Assembly: GCA_002150995.1 (NCBI GenBank)
Contig: MDHJ01000001.1
Location: 1,178,001-1,242,000, forward strand
Direction of reading: 5' to 3'
From: Clavibacter michiganensis
Lineage (GTDB): Bacteria; Actinomycetota; Actinomycetes; Actinomycetales; Microbacteriaceae
Length of the DNA: 64,000 bases
Below, piece by piece: positions 29,279 to 38,560 of the stretch. The position numbers were made by a program, and so were the translations under genes. Numbering within the stretch: position 1 is the stretch's first letter; each line of letters opens with the position of its first letter. A model generated the notes under the pieces. The model made no database searches. It was not told the origin of the DNA and saw nothing but the letters and a program-made list of their open reading frames with translations.

Positions 29279-30007
29279 GTGCTCAAGATGTTCGGACGCC
29301 GGTCGACGACGATCGAGGCGCCCCGGGTCCGGTCCCGCGGCGAGTCGAAGCGCCGGTCGTCGTCGCCGACCGTGAGCGTGGACGACTTCTCGCCCGACAC
29401 CCTGCGCTTCCTCGGCGGTGTCGCCTACCTGCAGCTGACGGTCTTCGAGACCCTGTCGCGCGCCGTCGCCGAGGCCCCCGACCTCGCGGGCAAGGAGGCC
29501 GTGTCCACCGCCGCGGGCATCGCGCTCGGCAAGCACCAGGCGCTCGCCGCGGAGATCAAGCGGCTGGACGGCGACCCCAGCGTCGTCATGGAGCCGCACC
29601 GCGCGGCGTTCGACCGGTTCACCGCCACCGTCTCGGGCGCCGACTGGTACGAGACCCTGCTCTCCGCCTACATCACCACGGGGCTGCTCGACGACTTCTT
29701 CGTCCGGCTCGCCTCGTCGCTGCCCTCCGACCAGCGCCAGCGGGTCGTCGTCCTGCTGTCCTCCGGCGTCGGGCAGCAGGGCATCGTCGACGCCGTCCGC
29801 GCCGGGATCCGCCGCGACCCGCGCCTCGCGTCGCGACTCGCGATGTGGGGGCGCCGGCTCGTCGGCGACACGCTCCTCGTCGCGGGGACCGCGATGCGCG
29901 CGTCGCTCGCCGACCCGGACGACGCGCGCGTGCACCTCGAGCCCGTGTTCGCCGGCATCATCACGACCCACACGCGGCGCATGGACGCCCTCGGCCTGAC
30001 GGCCTGA
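29279..30007 (+). CDS. ferritin-like fold protein (MiaE-like family)
   Basis: The 242-aa protein has a basic Ser-rich N-terminus (about 30 residues), then a four-helix ferritin-like domain: DTLRFLGGVAYLQLTVFETLSR, GIALGKHQALAAEIKRL, ADWYETLLSAYITTGLLDDFF and a late helix pair. The family resembles MiaE-type tRNA hydroxylases, with Glu and His positions in the helices as possible metal ligands, but it is broadly annotated as ferritin-like with unknown substrate. GTG 29279 has TACGCT ending seven bases upstream (leaderless). It diverges from the DEAD-box helicase gene by about 140 bp. Confidence 0.75.
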   Translation: MLKMFGRRSTTIEAPRVRSRGESKRRSSSPTVSVDDFSPDTLRFLGGVAYLQLTVFETLSRAVAEAPDLAGKEAVSTAAGIALGKHQALAAEIKRLDGDPSVVMEPHRAAFDRFTATVSGADWYETLLSAYITTGLLDDFFVRLASSLPSDQRQRVVVLLSSGVGQQGIVDAVRAGIRRDPRLASRLAMWGRRLVGDTLLVAGTAMRASLADPDDARVHLEPVFAGIITTHTRRMDALGLTA

Positions 30008-30074
30008 TCCGGTCCCGCGCCACCCTCTCGGAGACCCCTGCCCCACGCCGACGCGATCGCGCGGCGCCGACACG

Positions 30075-30107
30075 ACGACGCCCGGTCCCTGCGGGGCCGG
30101 GCGTCGT
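30075..30107. terminator. hairpin terminator between convergent genes
   Basis: ACGACGCCCGG pairs with CCGGGCGTCGT and extends by TCCC/GGGG (one wobble) to a 15-bp stem with a TGC loop. It serves the ferritin-like gene (+) and the 95-aa membrane protein gene (-). Confidence 0.8.
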
Positions 30108-30126
30108 GTCGTGCGGCTTCCTGCGG

Positions 30127-30414
30127 TCAGCCGCCGATCGCGGCCAGGTCGCGGGCGTCCGCGGCCGTGCGGCGACGGCCGATCAGCAGGTCGGCTCCCG
30201 CGGCGACCACGGCCGCGACGGCGAGCGTCGCGATCCAGATGACCCCCTGGTCCCAGGGGAGGCCGGCCCAGGTGAGCGCCACCCAGGCGGCCATCGCCGA
30301 GGCGGTGCCGATCGCGGGCACGAGCAGGACGCCGTGCGTCGCGCGGTGGGGGAGCGCGTAGCGCGCCACGAGGCCGAGGACGGCACCCACGAGCGCGACG
30401 AACAGGAGCTCCAC
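30127..30414 (-). CDS. small integral membrane protein
   Basis: The 95-aa product has three hydrophobic segments (about residues 2-20, 28-50 and 58-80) and a short charged tail (GRRRTAADARDLAAIGG). It lies 10 bp downstream of the DUF3107 gene and is probably cotranscribed with it. No motif is recognised. Similar small membrane proteins often sit beside DUF3107 in actinobacteria, but no function is known. The start codon is GTG without an obvious ribosome-binding site, so translation may be coupled to DUF3107. Confidence 0.7.
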   Translation of the reverse strand: MELLFVALVGAVLGLVARYALPHRATHGVLLVPAIGTASAMAAWVALTWAGLPWDQGVIWIATLAVAAVVAAGADLLIGRRRTAADARDLAAIGG

Positions 30415-30424
30415 GAGCGGCGGG

Positions 30425-30649
30425 CTAGCGGACGAAGCCGATGCGCGGGGCGTCGGCGCTGCCGAGCTCCACGTAGGCGAGGTGGGCGGTGACGGCGAGG
30501 TGGGTGGCGCCCTTCTCGTCGGTGAACGAGATGAAGGGCGCGGCGTCGCGGACAGCCGCGGTGACGGTCTCCTGGACCTCCTCGGGCGTCTGCTTGGTGC
30601 TGAAGGAGAGCTCGCGGGCGGTGTTGACGAGGCCGATACGGATTTCCAC
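30425..30649 (-). CDS. DUF3107 family protein
   Basis: The 74-aa protein (MEIRIGLVNTARELSFSTKQ, then AHLAYVELGS) matches DUF3107, a short conserved actinobacterial family of unknown function. It starts with GTG 30649 behind an AAAGG site and is followed directly by a small membrane protein gene. A TAACCT hexamer (30697-30692, minus strand) gives a candidate promoter with a leader of about 36 nt. It diverges from adnA, as it does in several actinobacteria, which suggests a conserved neighbourhood rather than a known function. Confidence 0.88.
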   Translation of the reverse strand: MEIRIGLVNTARELSFSTKQTPEEVQETVTAAVRDAAPFISFTDEKGATHLAVTAHLAYVELGSADAPRIGFVR

Positions 30650-30691
30650 GGGGGTGCCTTTCGATGCGTCGGATGCGACGGTGCTCCCTTG

Positions 30692-30697
30692 AGGTTA
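30692..30697 (-). promoter_or_regulatory. -10 box of the DUF3107 operon
   Basis: TAACCT on the minus strand, the same hexamer as at the phosphotransferase gene (38430-38435), lies 43 bp before the DUF3107 start. Confidence 0.4.
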
Positions 30698-30862
30698 GGG
30701 CACCCGCCCGCGCGGGCCCGCGGCGTTCACTGAGGGCGGACGGGCGGCCGCCCACGGGGGCGCGGGCGGGCGTCCGGCCTGTCGGCGGGCGGCTCCCGAG
30801 GGCGGTCGCGGGACGGGCGCCCGCGGGCGGTCGACGTCGGGGGCCGCCGGTAGCGTGGGCGC

Positions 30863-33800
30863 GTGACCATCCGGGGATTCCGCCAGCCGTCCGCCTCCGT
30901 CGCCGGCGGCACGGGGCCCGTCGTCGAGCTCGACCCGTCGCAGCGCGCCGTGCTGGAGCTGCCCGTCGGCACGAGCGCCGCCGTCATCGGCGCACCCGGA
31001 TCAGGGCGCACGACCGTGCTGCGCGAGCTGGTGGCCGAGCGCATCCTCGCGCAGGGGCTCGACCCCGCCGAGGTCCTGGTGCTCGCGCCGTCCCGCGCCG
31101 CCGCCACCCGCCTCCGCGACGAGCTCGCCCTCCGGGTGGGCGTGCCCACGCTGGGCCCGCTCGCGCGCACGGCCACGTCGGTCGCCTTCGAGGTGCTCGC
31201 CCGCCGCGCCTCCGACACGGGCACCGAGCCGCCGCGGCTGCTCACGGGGGCCGAGCAGGACCAGATCATCGCCGACCTCCTCGCCGGGCACGAGGAGCTG
31301 GGCACCGGGCCCGCATGGCCGGATCCGCTGGGCGTCGAGGTGCGGCGGCTGCGCGCCTTCCGCACCGAGCTGCGCGAGCTGCTGATGCGGGCGACGGAGG
31401 AGGGCGTCCGCCCCGACGCCCTCGCCGGGCTCGGCCGGGTGCACGACGTCCCCGAGTGGATCGCCGCGGCCGACTTCGCACGTGAGTACGAGGACGTGGT
31501 CGACGCGTTCCGGGGAGACCACCTGGACAGCGCGGAGCTCCTCGCGGAGGCCGTGCTGGTGGTGTCGCGCGGGGAGGCGCTCACGGGGATCCGGCTGGTG
31601 GTCGTCGACGACCTCCACGAGGCGACGGTGGCCACGCTCTCCCTCCTGCGCGCTCTGGCGGCCCGCGGCGCGGACGTGGTCGCGTTCGGCGACCCCGACG
31701 TCGCGGCCGCCACCTTCCGCGGCGCCGAGTCCGCGGCGCTGGGCCGGCTGTCCAGCGTGCTCGGCCTCCCGACCTCCGCACCCTCGTCCTCGACCGCGTG
31801 CACCGGCAGCCGCCCGCGCTCCGCGCGCTCACCTCGGCCGTCACGGCGCGCATCGGCGCGGCGGGCGCCGGACGACAGCGGCAGGCGGCCTCGGCGCCGG
31901 GCCGGGTGGACGGGCCGGACCCGATCCAGGTCATCGAGGCGCCGACGCGGGCGATCGAGCTGGCGCGCCTCGCCCGGCGGCTGCGCGAGGAGCACCTGCT
32001 CGGCGGCGTCCCGTGGGCGCGCATGGTCGTCCTCGTACGATCCGGGTCCCTCGTCCCGCAGGTCGCCCGCAGCCTCGCGACGGCGGAGGTGCCGACGCGC
32101 ACCGCGGTCGCCGGTCGTGCCCTGCGCGACGACCTCGCAGCGCTCGCGCTCATCGGCGCCGTCGACGTGGCCCTGGGCCGCGTGGCGCTCACCCCGGTGG
32201 TCGCGGCGGCCCTCGCCACGGGCCCCCTCGGCGGACTCGACGGGGTCGCGCTCCGCCGCCTGCGCCTGGCGCTCCGGCAGGAGGAGCTGGCGGGCGACGG
32301 GCACCGGTCGAGCGACGAGCTGCTCGTCGAGGCGCTGGCGGCGCCCGGCCGCCTCGAGACGCTGGACCTCGCACCCGCCCGGCGCCTCGCCCGGCTCGCG
32401 CGCACGCTCCAGGGCGCCCGGGAGCTCGCGGCCGCCGACGGCACCATCGAGGAGCTGCTCTGGCACCTGTGGGAGGGCTCCGGCCTCGCGAAGCCGTGGT
32501 TCGAGCAGGCCCTGCAGACCGGCATCGTCGCGGACCAGGCGAACCGCGACCTCGACGGCGTCGTGGCGCTGTTCACGGCGGCGCGCCGCTTCGTGGAGCG
32601 CAACCCGGGCCGACCCGCCTCCGACTTCGTGGAGGAGCTGCTCGGCGCGGAGGTGCCGGAGGACACGCTCTCGCCCCAGCCGCTCGCCGACACCGTGCTG
32701 GTGGCCACGCCGTCGGCGGTCGTCGGCGCCGGCTACGAGGTCGTCGCCGTCGCCGCCCTGCAGGAGGGCGTGTGGCCGAACCTGCGGCTGCGCGGATCCC
32801 TGCTGCACCCCCAGCGCCTCTCCGCTGTCGCGCGCGGCCTCGACCGGGCCGACGTGGACGAGCGGGCCGAGGTCCTCGGCGACGAGCTGCGGATGCTCGC
32901 GCTCGCCGTCTCCCGGGCGTCGCGCGCGGTCGTGCTGAGCGCCACGGCCAACGACGAGGAGGCGCCGTCGCCGTTCCTGCGCCTCGTGCCGCCGGCCCCG
33001 GGGCTCGCCGAGGCGGGGGCCGCCGCCGACGCCGGCAGCGTCGCGCAGGACGCGCCGGCCGCGCTGCGGATCCGCCCCGACCACCCGCTGTCCCTCCGCG
33101 GCCTCGTCGGCGCGCTGCGCCGGGAGCTCGCCGTCGTGCACCGCGACGCCGTGCTCCTCGACGACGGCAGCGTCGTCTCCGGCGATCGCACGGCCCGTCG
33201 GCCGGCGGATGCCACGCGGGAGCGGGGCCTCGCGGCCGCGTCGGCCCTCGCCCGGCTCGCCGCCGAGGGGGTGACGGGGGCGGATCCGGCCGAGTGGTAC
33301 GGCCTGCGCGACCCGTCCACGACGGAGCCGGTCGTCGACCTCTCCGATCCCGCGGCGCGCGTCTCCGTGTCCCCCTCGCGCCTGGAGGCCTTCGAGCGGT
33401 CCCCGCTGAACTGGTTCGTGGACCAGGCGTCCGGCGGGTCCACCAGCACCGCCATGGGCATCGGCACCATCGTTCACGCCGTGATGGAGGAGGCGAGCCT
33501 CGATCCGGACGCCGACCTCCGCCCCGCGGCCCTCGAGGCCCGGCTCGACGAGCGCTGGGGGGAGCTGCCCTTCGAGTCGCCGTGGGTGGGCGAGCGCGAG
33601 CGGCGCCAAGCCGGGGAGCTCATCGCGGGCGTCAGCGGCTACCTCCGCGACTTCGCGGCCGACGGCGGGCGGATGCTCGCGGCCGAGGGGTCGTTCGAGC
33701 TCGAGGTGGGCGTCGCCCGCCTCCGCGGCATGATCGACCGGATCGAGCTCACGAAGGAGGGACGGGTGGTCATCGTCGACCTCAAGACCGGCCGGCACCA

Positions 33801-34131
33801 CCCGACGCGGGCCGAGATCCCCGCGCACGCGCAGCTCGGCTCCTACCAGCTCGCCTTCGTCGAGCGCTCCCTCGAGCAGGTGCCCGCCGACGCGCCGTCC
33901 GGCGGCGCCAAGCTGCTCTACGTGTCGGGGGGCGCCCGCGGCCTGCCCTACCGCGAGCTGCCGCAGGAGCCGCTGACCCGCGAGGAGCTCGACGGGTTCC
34001 GGGCGCGGATCGTCCACGCCGCCGAGGGCATGGCCGGGGCGTCCTTCGAGGGGACGCCGGACCTGGGGGAGCGGGATCCGGGGTCCGCCCGTCGGTACCG
34101 CATCCACCTCGTGCGGGCGGTGTCGGCGTGA
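30863..34131 (+). CDS. adnA: AdnA-like helicase-nuclease subunit, frame broken near 31769
   Basis: AdnA and AdnB form the actinobacterial motor-nuclease that resects double-strand breaks in place of RecBCD. The restored protein is about 1090 aa. The N-terminal UvrD-like domain has a degenerate Walker A, GAPGSGRTT, with Arg 49 replacing the catalytic Lys. Its motif II reads VVVDDLHE instead of DExx. The C-terminal RecB-like nuclease is intact: GTIVHAVMEE, RGMIDRIEL, VIVDLKTG and QLGSYQLAF. The frame moves by one base at the CCC run 31768-31770, from SVLGLP to DLRTLVLDRVHRQPP. Adding one C repairs it. GTG 30863 has TAGCGT seven bases upstream. Confidence 0.87.
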
Positions 34132-37100
34132 GCGGCGGGAACGGCATGAGCGGTGTGCGCGGATGGGGCGCGGACGGCCTCGCGGACGCCCGCGGGGACC
34201 TCGCGCGGCAGCCGGTGAGCGCCCGCGCCATCGCGGAGGCGCTCGGCCTGCCGAGCCCCACCGAGCAGCAGCGTCGGGTCATCGAGTCGCCGCTCGAGCC
34301 CGGCCTCGTGGTCGCGGGCGCCGGCAGCGGCAAGACCGAGACCATGGCGAGCCGGGTCGTCTGGCTCCTCGCCAACGGGCACGTGGGGGTCGAGGAGATC
34401 CTCGGCCTCACGTTCACGCGGAAGGCCGCGGGGGAGCTCGGGGTGCGCATCCGCGCCCGCATCGAGCAGCTGCAGCAGGCGGGGCTCGCCGCCGCGCCGG
34501 CGGACGCCTTCGCGACGCCGACCGTGCAGACCTACAACGCCTTCGCGAACGGCATCTTCCGCGACAGCGCGACGCTCATCGGCCGCGAGGCGGAGTCGGT
34601 CGTGCTCACGGAGGCGTCGGCCTGGCAGCTGGCGCGCCGCCTCGTGGTCGAGAGCACCGACCCGCGGCTCCTGGAGCTCGGGCGGGGCGTGGATCCCATC
34701 ACCCAGGCCGTCATCTCCCTCAGCCGGGCCATGAGCGAGAACGTGGCCGACCCGGCGGAGGTCGTGCGGCTCGCGGGGTCGTTCGTCGGCCTCGAGGAGC
34801 TGCCGTTCGGCTCCGCGCGCATCCGCAGGGCGCCCGCCGCCGAGGCCGTCGCCGCGGTCGGGGCGCTGCCGCCGCTCGTCGACCTGGCCATCGCGTTCCA
34901 GGAGGAGAAGACCCGCCGCGGGCTCGTGGAGTACAGCGACCAGGTGGCCTTCGCGCTCGCCATCTGCGAGCGGGTGCCGCAGGTGGTCCAGGAGCACCGG
35001 AAGCGGTTCCGCGTGGTGCTGCTCGACGAGTACCAGGACACCTCGGTCGTCCAGACCCGGCTCCTCTCCACCCTGTTCGGCGGCACGCCGGTCATGGCGG
35101 TGGGGGACCCGCACCAGTCCATCTACGGCTGGCGCGGCGCGAGCGCGGCGAACCTCGCGCGCTTCGGCGCCGACTTCGCGCCCGAGGGCCAGGGCCCGGC
35201 CGACGTGCCGGTCTACGCCCTCTCCACCAGCTGGCGGAACCCGGGCGCGGTCCTCGGCGCGGCGAACCGCATCGTCGAGCCGCTCACGGCGGCCTCCCGC
35301 ATCCCCGTCGCGCGCCTCGAGCCCCGCCCCGACGCGGGGGACGGGCGCCTCGACGTCGCGTACGAGGAGACCGTGGCCGACGAGGCGGCGAGCGTCGCCG
35401 CGTGGTTCGCGGACCGGCTGCGGCAGCCGGGATCCGACGGCCGCCCCCGCTCCGCCGCGATGCTCTGCCGGTCCCTGAAGGGCGTCGAGCCGTTCACTAC
35501 CGCACTCGCGGACCGCGGCGTGCCGTTCCGCGTGCTGGGACTCGGCGGCCTGCTCGACCAGCCGGCCGTCGTCGACCTCGTGTGCGTGCTCCGCGTGCTG
35601 CACGATCCCACCGCGGGCAGCGAGCTCGTGCGCCTGCTCACGGGCGCCCGCTGGCGCATCGGCGCGAAGGACGTGCACGCGCTCTCCCGCATCGCGTCCT
35701 GGCTCATGGCGCGCGACCACGCGCAGCGGCCCCTCGAGGACGGGGTGCGCCAGGGCCTCCGCGCCTCGGTGGTGCCGGACGAGGTCGGATCCGTCGTCGA
35801 TGCGCTCGACTTCGTGGTCGGCGCGCCCGAGGGCCACCGCGCGCTCGAGGGACTGAGCGCCGAGGGCCTCGGGCGCCTCCGCGCCGTCGGCCGCCAGCTG
35901 CAGGTGCTGCGCTCGCGCGTCGGGCTCGACCTGGTCGACCTCGTCACCGTGGTGCAGCAGGAGCTGCTGCTCGACATCGAGGTCGCCGCCAACGAGACCG
36001 ACCCGCTGGGGCGGGCGAGCCTCGAGGCCTTCACCGAGCAGGTGGCCGGCTACCTCCAGGGCGACTCCGCCGGGACGCTCGGCCCGTTCCTCGCGTGGCT
36101 GGCGGAGGCGGAGCGACGCGACAACCTCGCGCCGCGGACGGAGGAGCCCGAGCCGGGGACGGTGCAGATCCTCACCATCCACGGCTCCAAGGGCCTCGAG
36201 TGGGACGTCGTCGCCGTGCCCCGCATGGTCGAGGGCGAGCTGCCGGGCACGCTGCGGGAGAAGAGGGGCTGGGTCGCGTTCGGCGCCCTGCCCTTCGAGT
36301 TCCGCGGCGACTCGGCCGAGCTGCCCTCGCTCGCCTGGCGCGGCGTGGAGACGCAGAAGGAGTTCGCCGAGGCGATGGAGGCCTTCGGCGAGGAGCTCGA
36401 GGAGCGGAACGCCGCCGAGCAGCGGCGTCTCGCGTACGTGGCGATCACGCGCACGCGCTCCGACCTCCTCCTCACCGGCTCGTTCTGGTCCACCCAGCAG
36501 AAGCCCCGGTCGCCGGGTGCCTTCCTCCGCGAGATCCAGGAGGTCGGGCTCATCGCGCCCGACGCGCTCCCAGAGGCCCCGGAGCTGGAGGAGAATCCGC
36601 TCGAGCCCGGATCGGCCCGCGTCGCGTGGCCGCTCCCGCCGCTCGGACCCCGGGAGGCGCGGGTGCGGGCGGCCGCCGAGGCCGTCGCGGACGCCGACCC
36701 GGCGCGCGAGACCGTCTGGAGCCGGGACATCGACCTCCTCCTCGCCGAGCGTGACGCCCGCGCCCGCGACGCCGAGCTGGTGGACCTCCCCACGCGCATC
36801 CCGGCGTCCCGCTTCAAGGACTTCGTCAGCGATCCCGCCGCCGTCGCCGCGCGGCTGCGCCGGCCCATGCCCGAGCGGCCCTACCGGCAGACGCGCCTCG
36901 GCACGCTCTTCCACGGCTGGGTCGAGGCGCGCTACGGGCCCGCGGGCACCGCCGACGTGATCGACGCGTCCGCCGTCGAGCTCGACCAGGACCCGACCGA
37001 GCCGCCCGTGGAGCAGCAGGACCTCGACCGGCTGCGGGCGGTCTTCGAGGCGAGCGAGTGGGCGTCGCGGAGGCCCGAGGAGGTCGAGGTCGAGATCCAC

Positions 37101-37433
37101 ATGGAGCTCGCCGGCCAGGTCGTCATCTGCAAGATCGACGCGGTGTTCCTCATCGACGGGCGCTACCGGGTCGTCGACTGGAAGACCGGCCGCACGCCGA
37201 AGGACGCGGCCGACCTCGAGCTCAAGCAGCTGCAGCTCGCGCTGTACCGCCTCGCGTTCGCGAAGTGGCGCGGCATCGACCCCGACCTCATCGACGCGGA
37301 GTTCTACTTCGTCGCCGACGACATGTCGCTGAAGCCCGAGCGGGTCTACTCCGAGGAGGACCTCGTGGCGCTCTGGTCGGGCGCGCGCACGCCGGATGCG
37401 TCACGGGCGCCGTCGGGGCCGATCGTGGGCTGA
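34128..37433 (+). CDS. adnB: AdnB-like helicase-nuclease subunit
   Basis: This is the second subunit of the resection machine and, given its motifs, the active motor. The 1101-aa protein has the Q motif (SPTEQQRRVIE), Walker A AGAGSGKTE (K69), FTRKAAGELG, LLDEYQDTS, GDPHQSIYGWRGA, STSWRN, TIHGSKGLEWDVV and AITRTRSDLLLTG, so all SF1A motifs are present. The C-terminal RecB-like nuclease has GTLFHGWVEA, KIDAVFLID, RVVDWKTGRTP and QLQLALYRLAF. GTGA overlaps the adnA stop, so the subunits are translationally coupled. The last 88 bp overlap the convergent phosphotransferase gene. Confidence 0.93.
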   Translation: MSGGNGMSGVRGWGADGLADARGDLARQPVSARAIAEALGLPSPTEQQRRVIESPLEPGLVVAGAGSGKTETMASRVVWLLANGHVGVEEILGLTFTRKAAGELGVRIRARIEQLQQAGLAAAPADAFATPTVQTYNAFANGIFRDSATLIGREAESVVLTEASAWQLARRLVVESTDPRLLELGRGVDPITQAVISLSRAMSENVADPAEVVRLAGSFVGLEELPFGSARIRRAPAAEAVAAVGALPPLVDLAIAFQEEKTRRGLVEYSDQVAFALAICERVPQVVQEHRKRFRVVLLDEYQDTSVVQTRLLSTLFGGTPVMAVGDPHQSIYGWRGASAANLARFGADFAPEGQGPADVPVYALSTSWRNPGAVLGAANRIVEPLTAASRIPVARLEPRPDAGDGRLDVAYEETVADEAASVAAWFADRLRQPGSDGRPRSAAMLCRSLKGVEPFTTALADRGVPFRVLGLGGLLDQPAVVDLVCVLRVLHDPTAGSELVRLLTGARWRIGAKDVHALSRIASWLMARDHAQRPLEDGVRQGLRASVVPDEVGSVVDALDFVVGAPEGHRALEGLSAEGLGRLRAVGRQLQVLRSRVGLDLVDLVTVVQQELLLDIEVAANETDPLGRASLEAFTEQVAGYLQGDSAGTLGPFLAWLAEAERRDNLAPRTEEPEPGTVQILTIHGSKGLEWDVVAVPRMVEGELPGTLREKRGWVAFGALPFEFRGDSAELPSLAWRGVETQKEFAEAMEAFGEELEERNAAEQRRLAYVAITRTRSDLLLTGSFWSTQQKPRSPGAFLREIQEVGLIAPDALPEAPELEENPLEPGSARVAWPLPPLGPREARVRAAAEAVADADPARETVWSRDIDLLLAERDARARDAELVDLPTRIPASRFKDFVSDPAAVAARLRRPMPERPYRQTRLGTLFHGWVEARYGPAGTADVIDASAVELDQDPTEPPVEQQDLDRLRAVFEASEWASRRPEEVEVEIHMELAGQVVICKIDAVFLIDGRYRVVDWKTGRTPKDAADLELKQLQLALYRLAFAKWRGIDPDLIDAEFYFVADDMSLKPERVYSEEDLVALWSGARTPDASRAPSGPIVG

Positions 37434-38422
37434 GGCCGGGAGTCGAGCATCTGCTCGACCTCGTCGACGTCCATCACGGGCAGCGTCTCGTGGGCGATGC
37501 GCTGCCCCTCGTCGGCGCGCACCGTGTCCACGAGCGCGCTGAGCATGTTCACGGCGTCGTCGACGATGGCCGGGTCGCGGGTGTCGGTCCCGTGGAGGAG
37601 CCAGCGCGCGATCTCCAGCTCCGCGTAGAGGAGCGCGCGCTGCTTGAGCTGGCGGTCCACCGTCACGTGGTGGGCGGCGTTGTAGGCGCGGAAGACGCTC
37701 TCGGCCACGTGCTCGGCACGCGCGCCCAGCACCCAGTGCAGGTCGTGGGCGGGGTCCGCGACCCGCAGCTCGGACCAGCCGATCATCCCCGTCACGGCGT
37801 CGCCGTCGACCAGGAACGAGGAGGCCTGGACGGATCCGTTGACCACCGCGGGCTGGAACTGCCACAGCGACGCGTCGTCGAGGGCCTCCTCCCACCGGCT
37901 CAGCAGGAGGCTCGGCACGAGGGCGGTGGCGGCCGCGCGGTCGATGAGCGCCGCGGTCTGGCTGTGGATCTCGGCGGCCGAGAGCACCGGCAGGCCGGCG
38001 TCGGCGACGAAGCCGGTCGGCAGGCTGTGGACCGCGGAGACGGCGGCGCCGATGGAGCGGGCCAGGCCGTCGCCGGCGGGGATCTCATCCAACGAGATGA
38101 CGCGTCCCGGGATGTGCCCGTAGACGAAACCGCGGGTGGGCTTGATGGGCGCCTGGCCCCGGAACTCGGGAACCTGGAAGGGCAGGCGGGAGCGGATCCC
38201 CGTGCTCAGGGCCCGCAGCGCCACGAGGTCGGCCGACTGCTCGGTCTCGGCGGCCTGGGTGGTGGGCACGCGCACGAGCAGCTCATGGCCGTCCCGGGTC
38301 GAGAGCAGCGCGGAGTCGAAGTCGCCCGCGCCGCCCGCCGTGAAGGGGGTGCTGCGGACCACGTCGAGCCCCGCGACGGCCGAGGTCGCCAGCGCGGCTA
38401 GAGTGAGGTGGGATCTGGCCAT
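37346..38422 (-). CDS. phosphotransferase-fold protein with degenerate active site
   Basis: The 358-aa protein follows the aminoglycoside/macrolide phosphotransferase (APH) layout, but the catalytic loop normally reading HGDLHPGN is VNGSVQASSF (N195, S197, S203 region) and the metal-binding IDW is IGW (G215). The catalytic Asp, the loop Asn and the second metal Asp are therefore all missing. The flanking ELRVADPAHDLHW segment is conserved, so the alignment is not in doubt. It is likely a pseudokinase or binding protein. The frame is intact, and TAACCT ends eight bases before ATG 38422. It lies between adnB and nudC, where many actinobacteria keep a homologue. Confidence 0.8.
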   Translation of the reverse strand: MARSHLTLAALATSAVAGLDVVRSTPFTAGGAGDFDSALLSTRDGHELLVRVPTTQAAETEQSADLVALRALSTGIRSRLPFQVPEFRGQAPIKPTRGFVYGHIPGRVISLDEIPAGDGLARSIGAAVSAVHSLPTGFVADAGLPVLSAAEIHSQTAALIDRAAATALVPSLLLSRWEEALDDASLWQFQPAVVNGSVQASSFLVDGDAVTGMIGWSELRVADPAHDLHWVLGARAEHVAESVFRAYNAAHHVTVDRQLKQRALLYAELEIARWLLHGTDTRDPAIVDDAVNMLSALVDTVRADEGQRIAHETLPVMDVDEVEQMLDSRPQPTIGPDGARDASGVRAPDQSATRSSSE

Positions 38423-38560
38423 GCCCTACAGGTTAGGTCGCTGGGAGCCCTCCGCCTCACCGCGCCACGCGCTTCCCGTCCCACCCGCGCACCGTCGGCG
38501 CACCGCGGCACCGCCGTCCCGCCCCTCGGCCCGTCCGCCCTCGAAGTCGATTGGTCACCC

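Noticed and set aside
37346-37433. The overlap of adnB and the phosphotransferase as evidence of a frameshift in one of them
   Set aside because: Both ends are unconserved tails. Convergent overlaps of this size are common in GC-rich genomes and both frames are clean up to that point.
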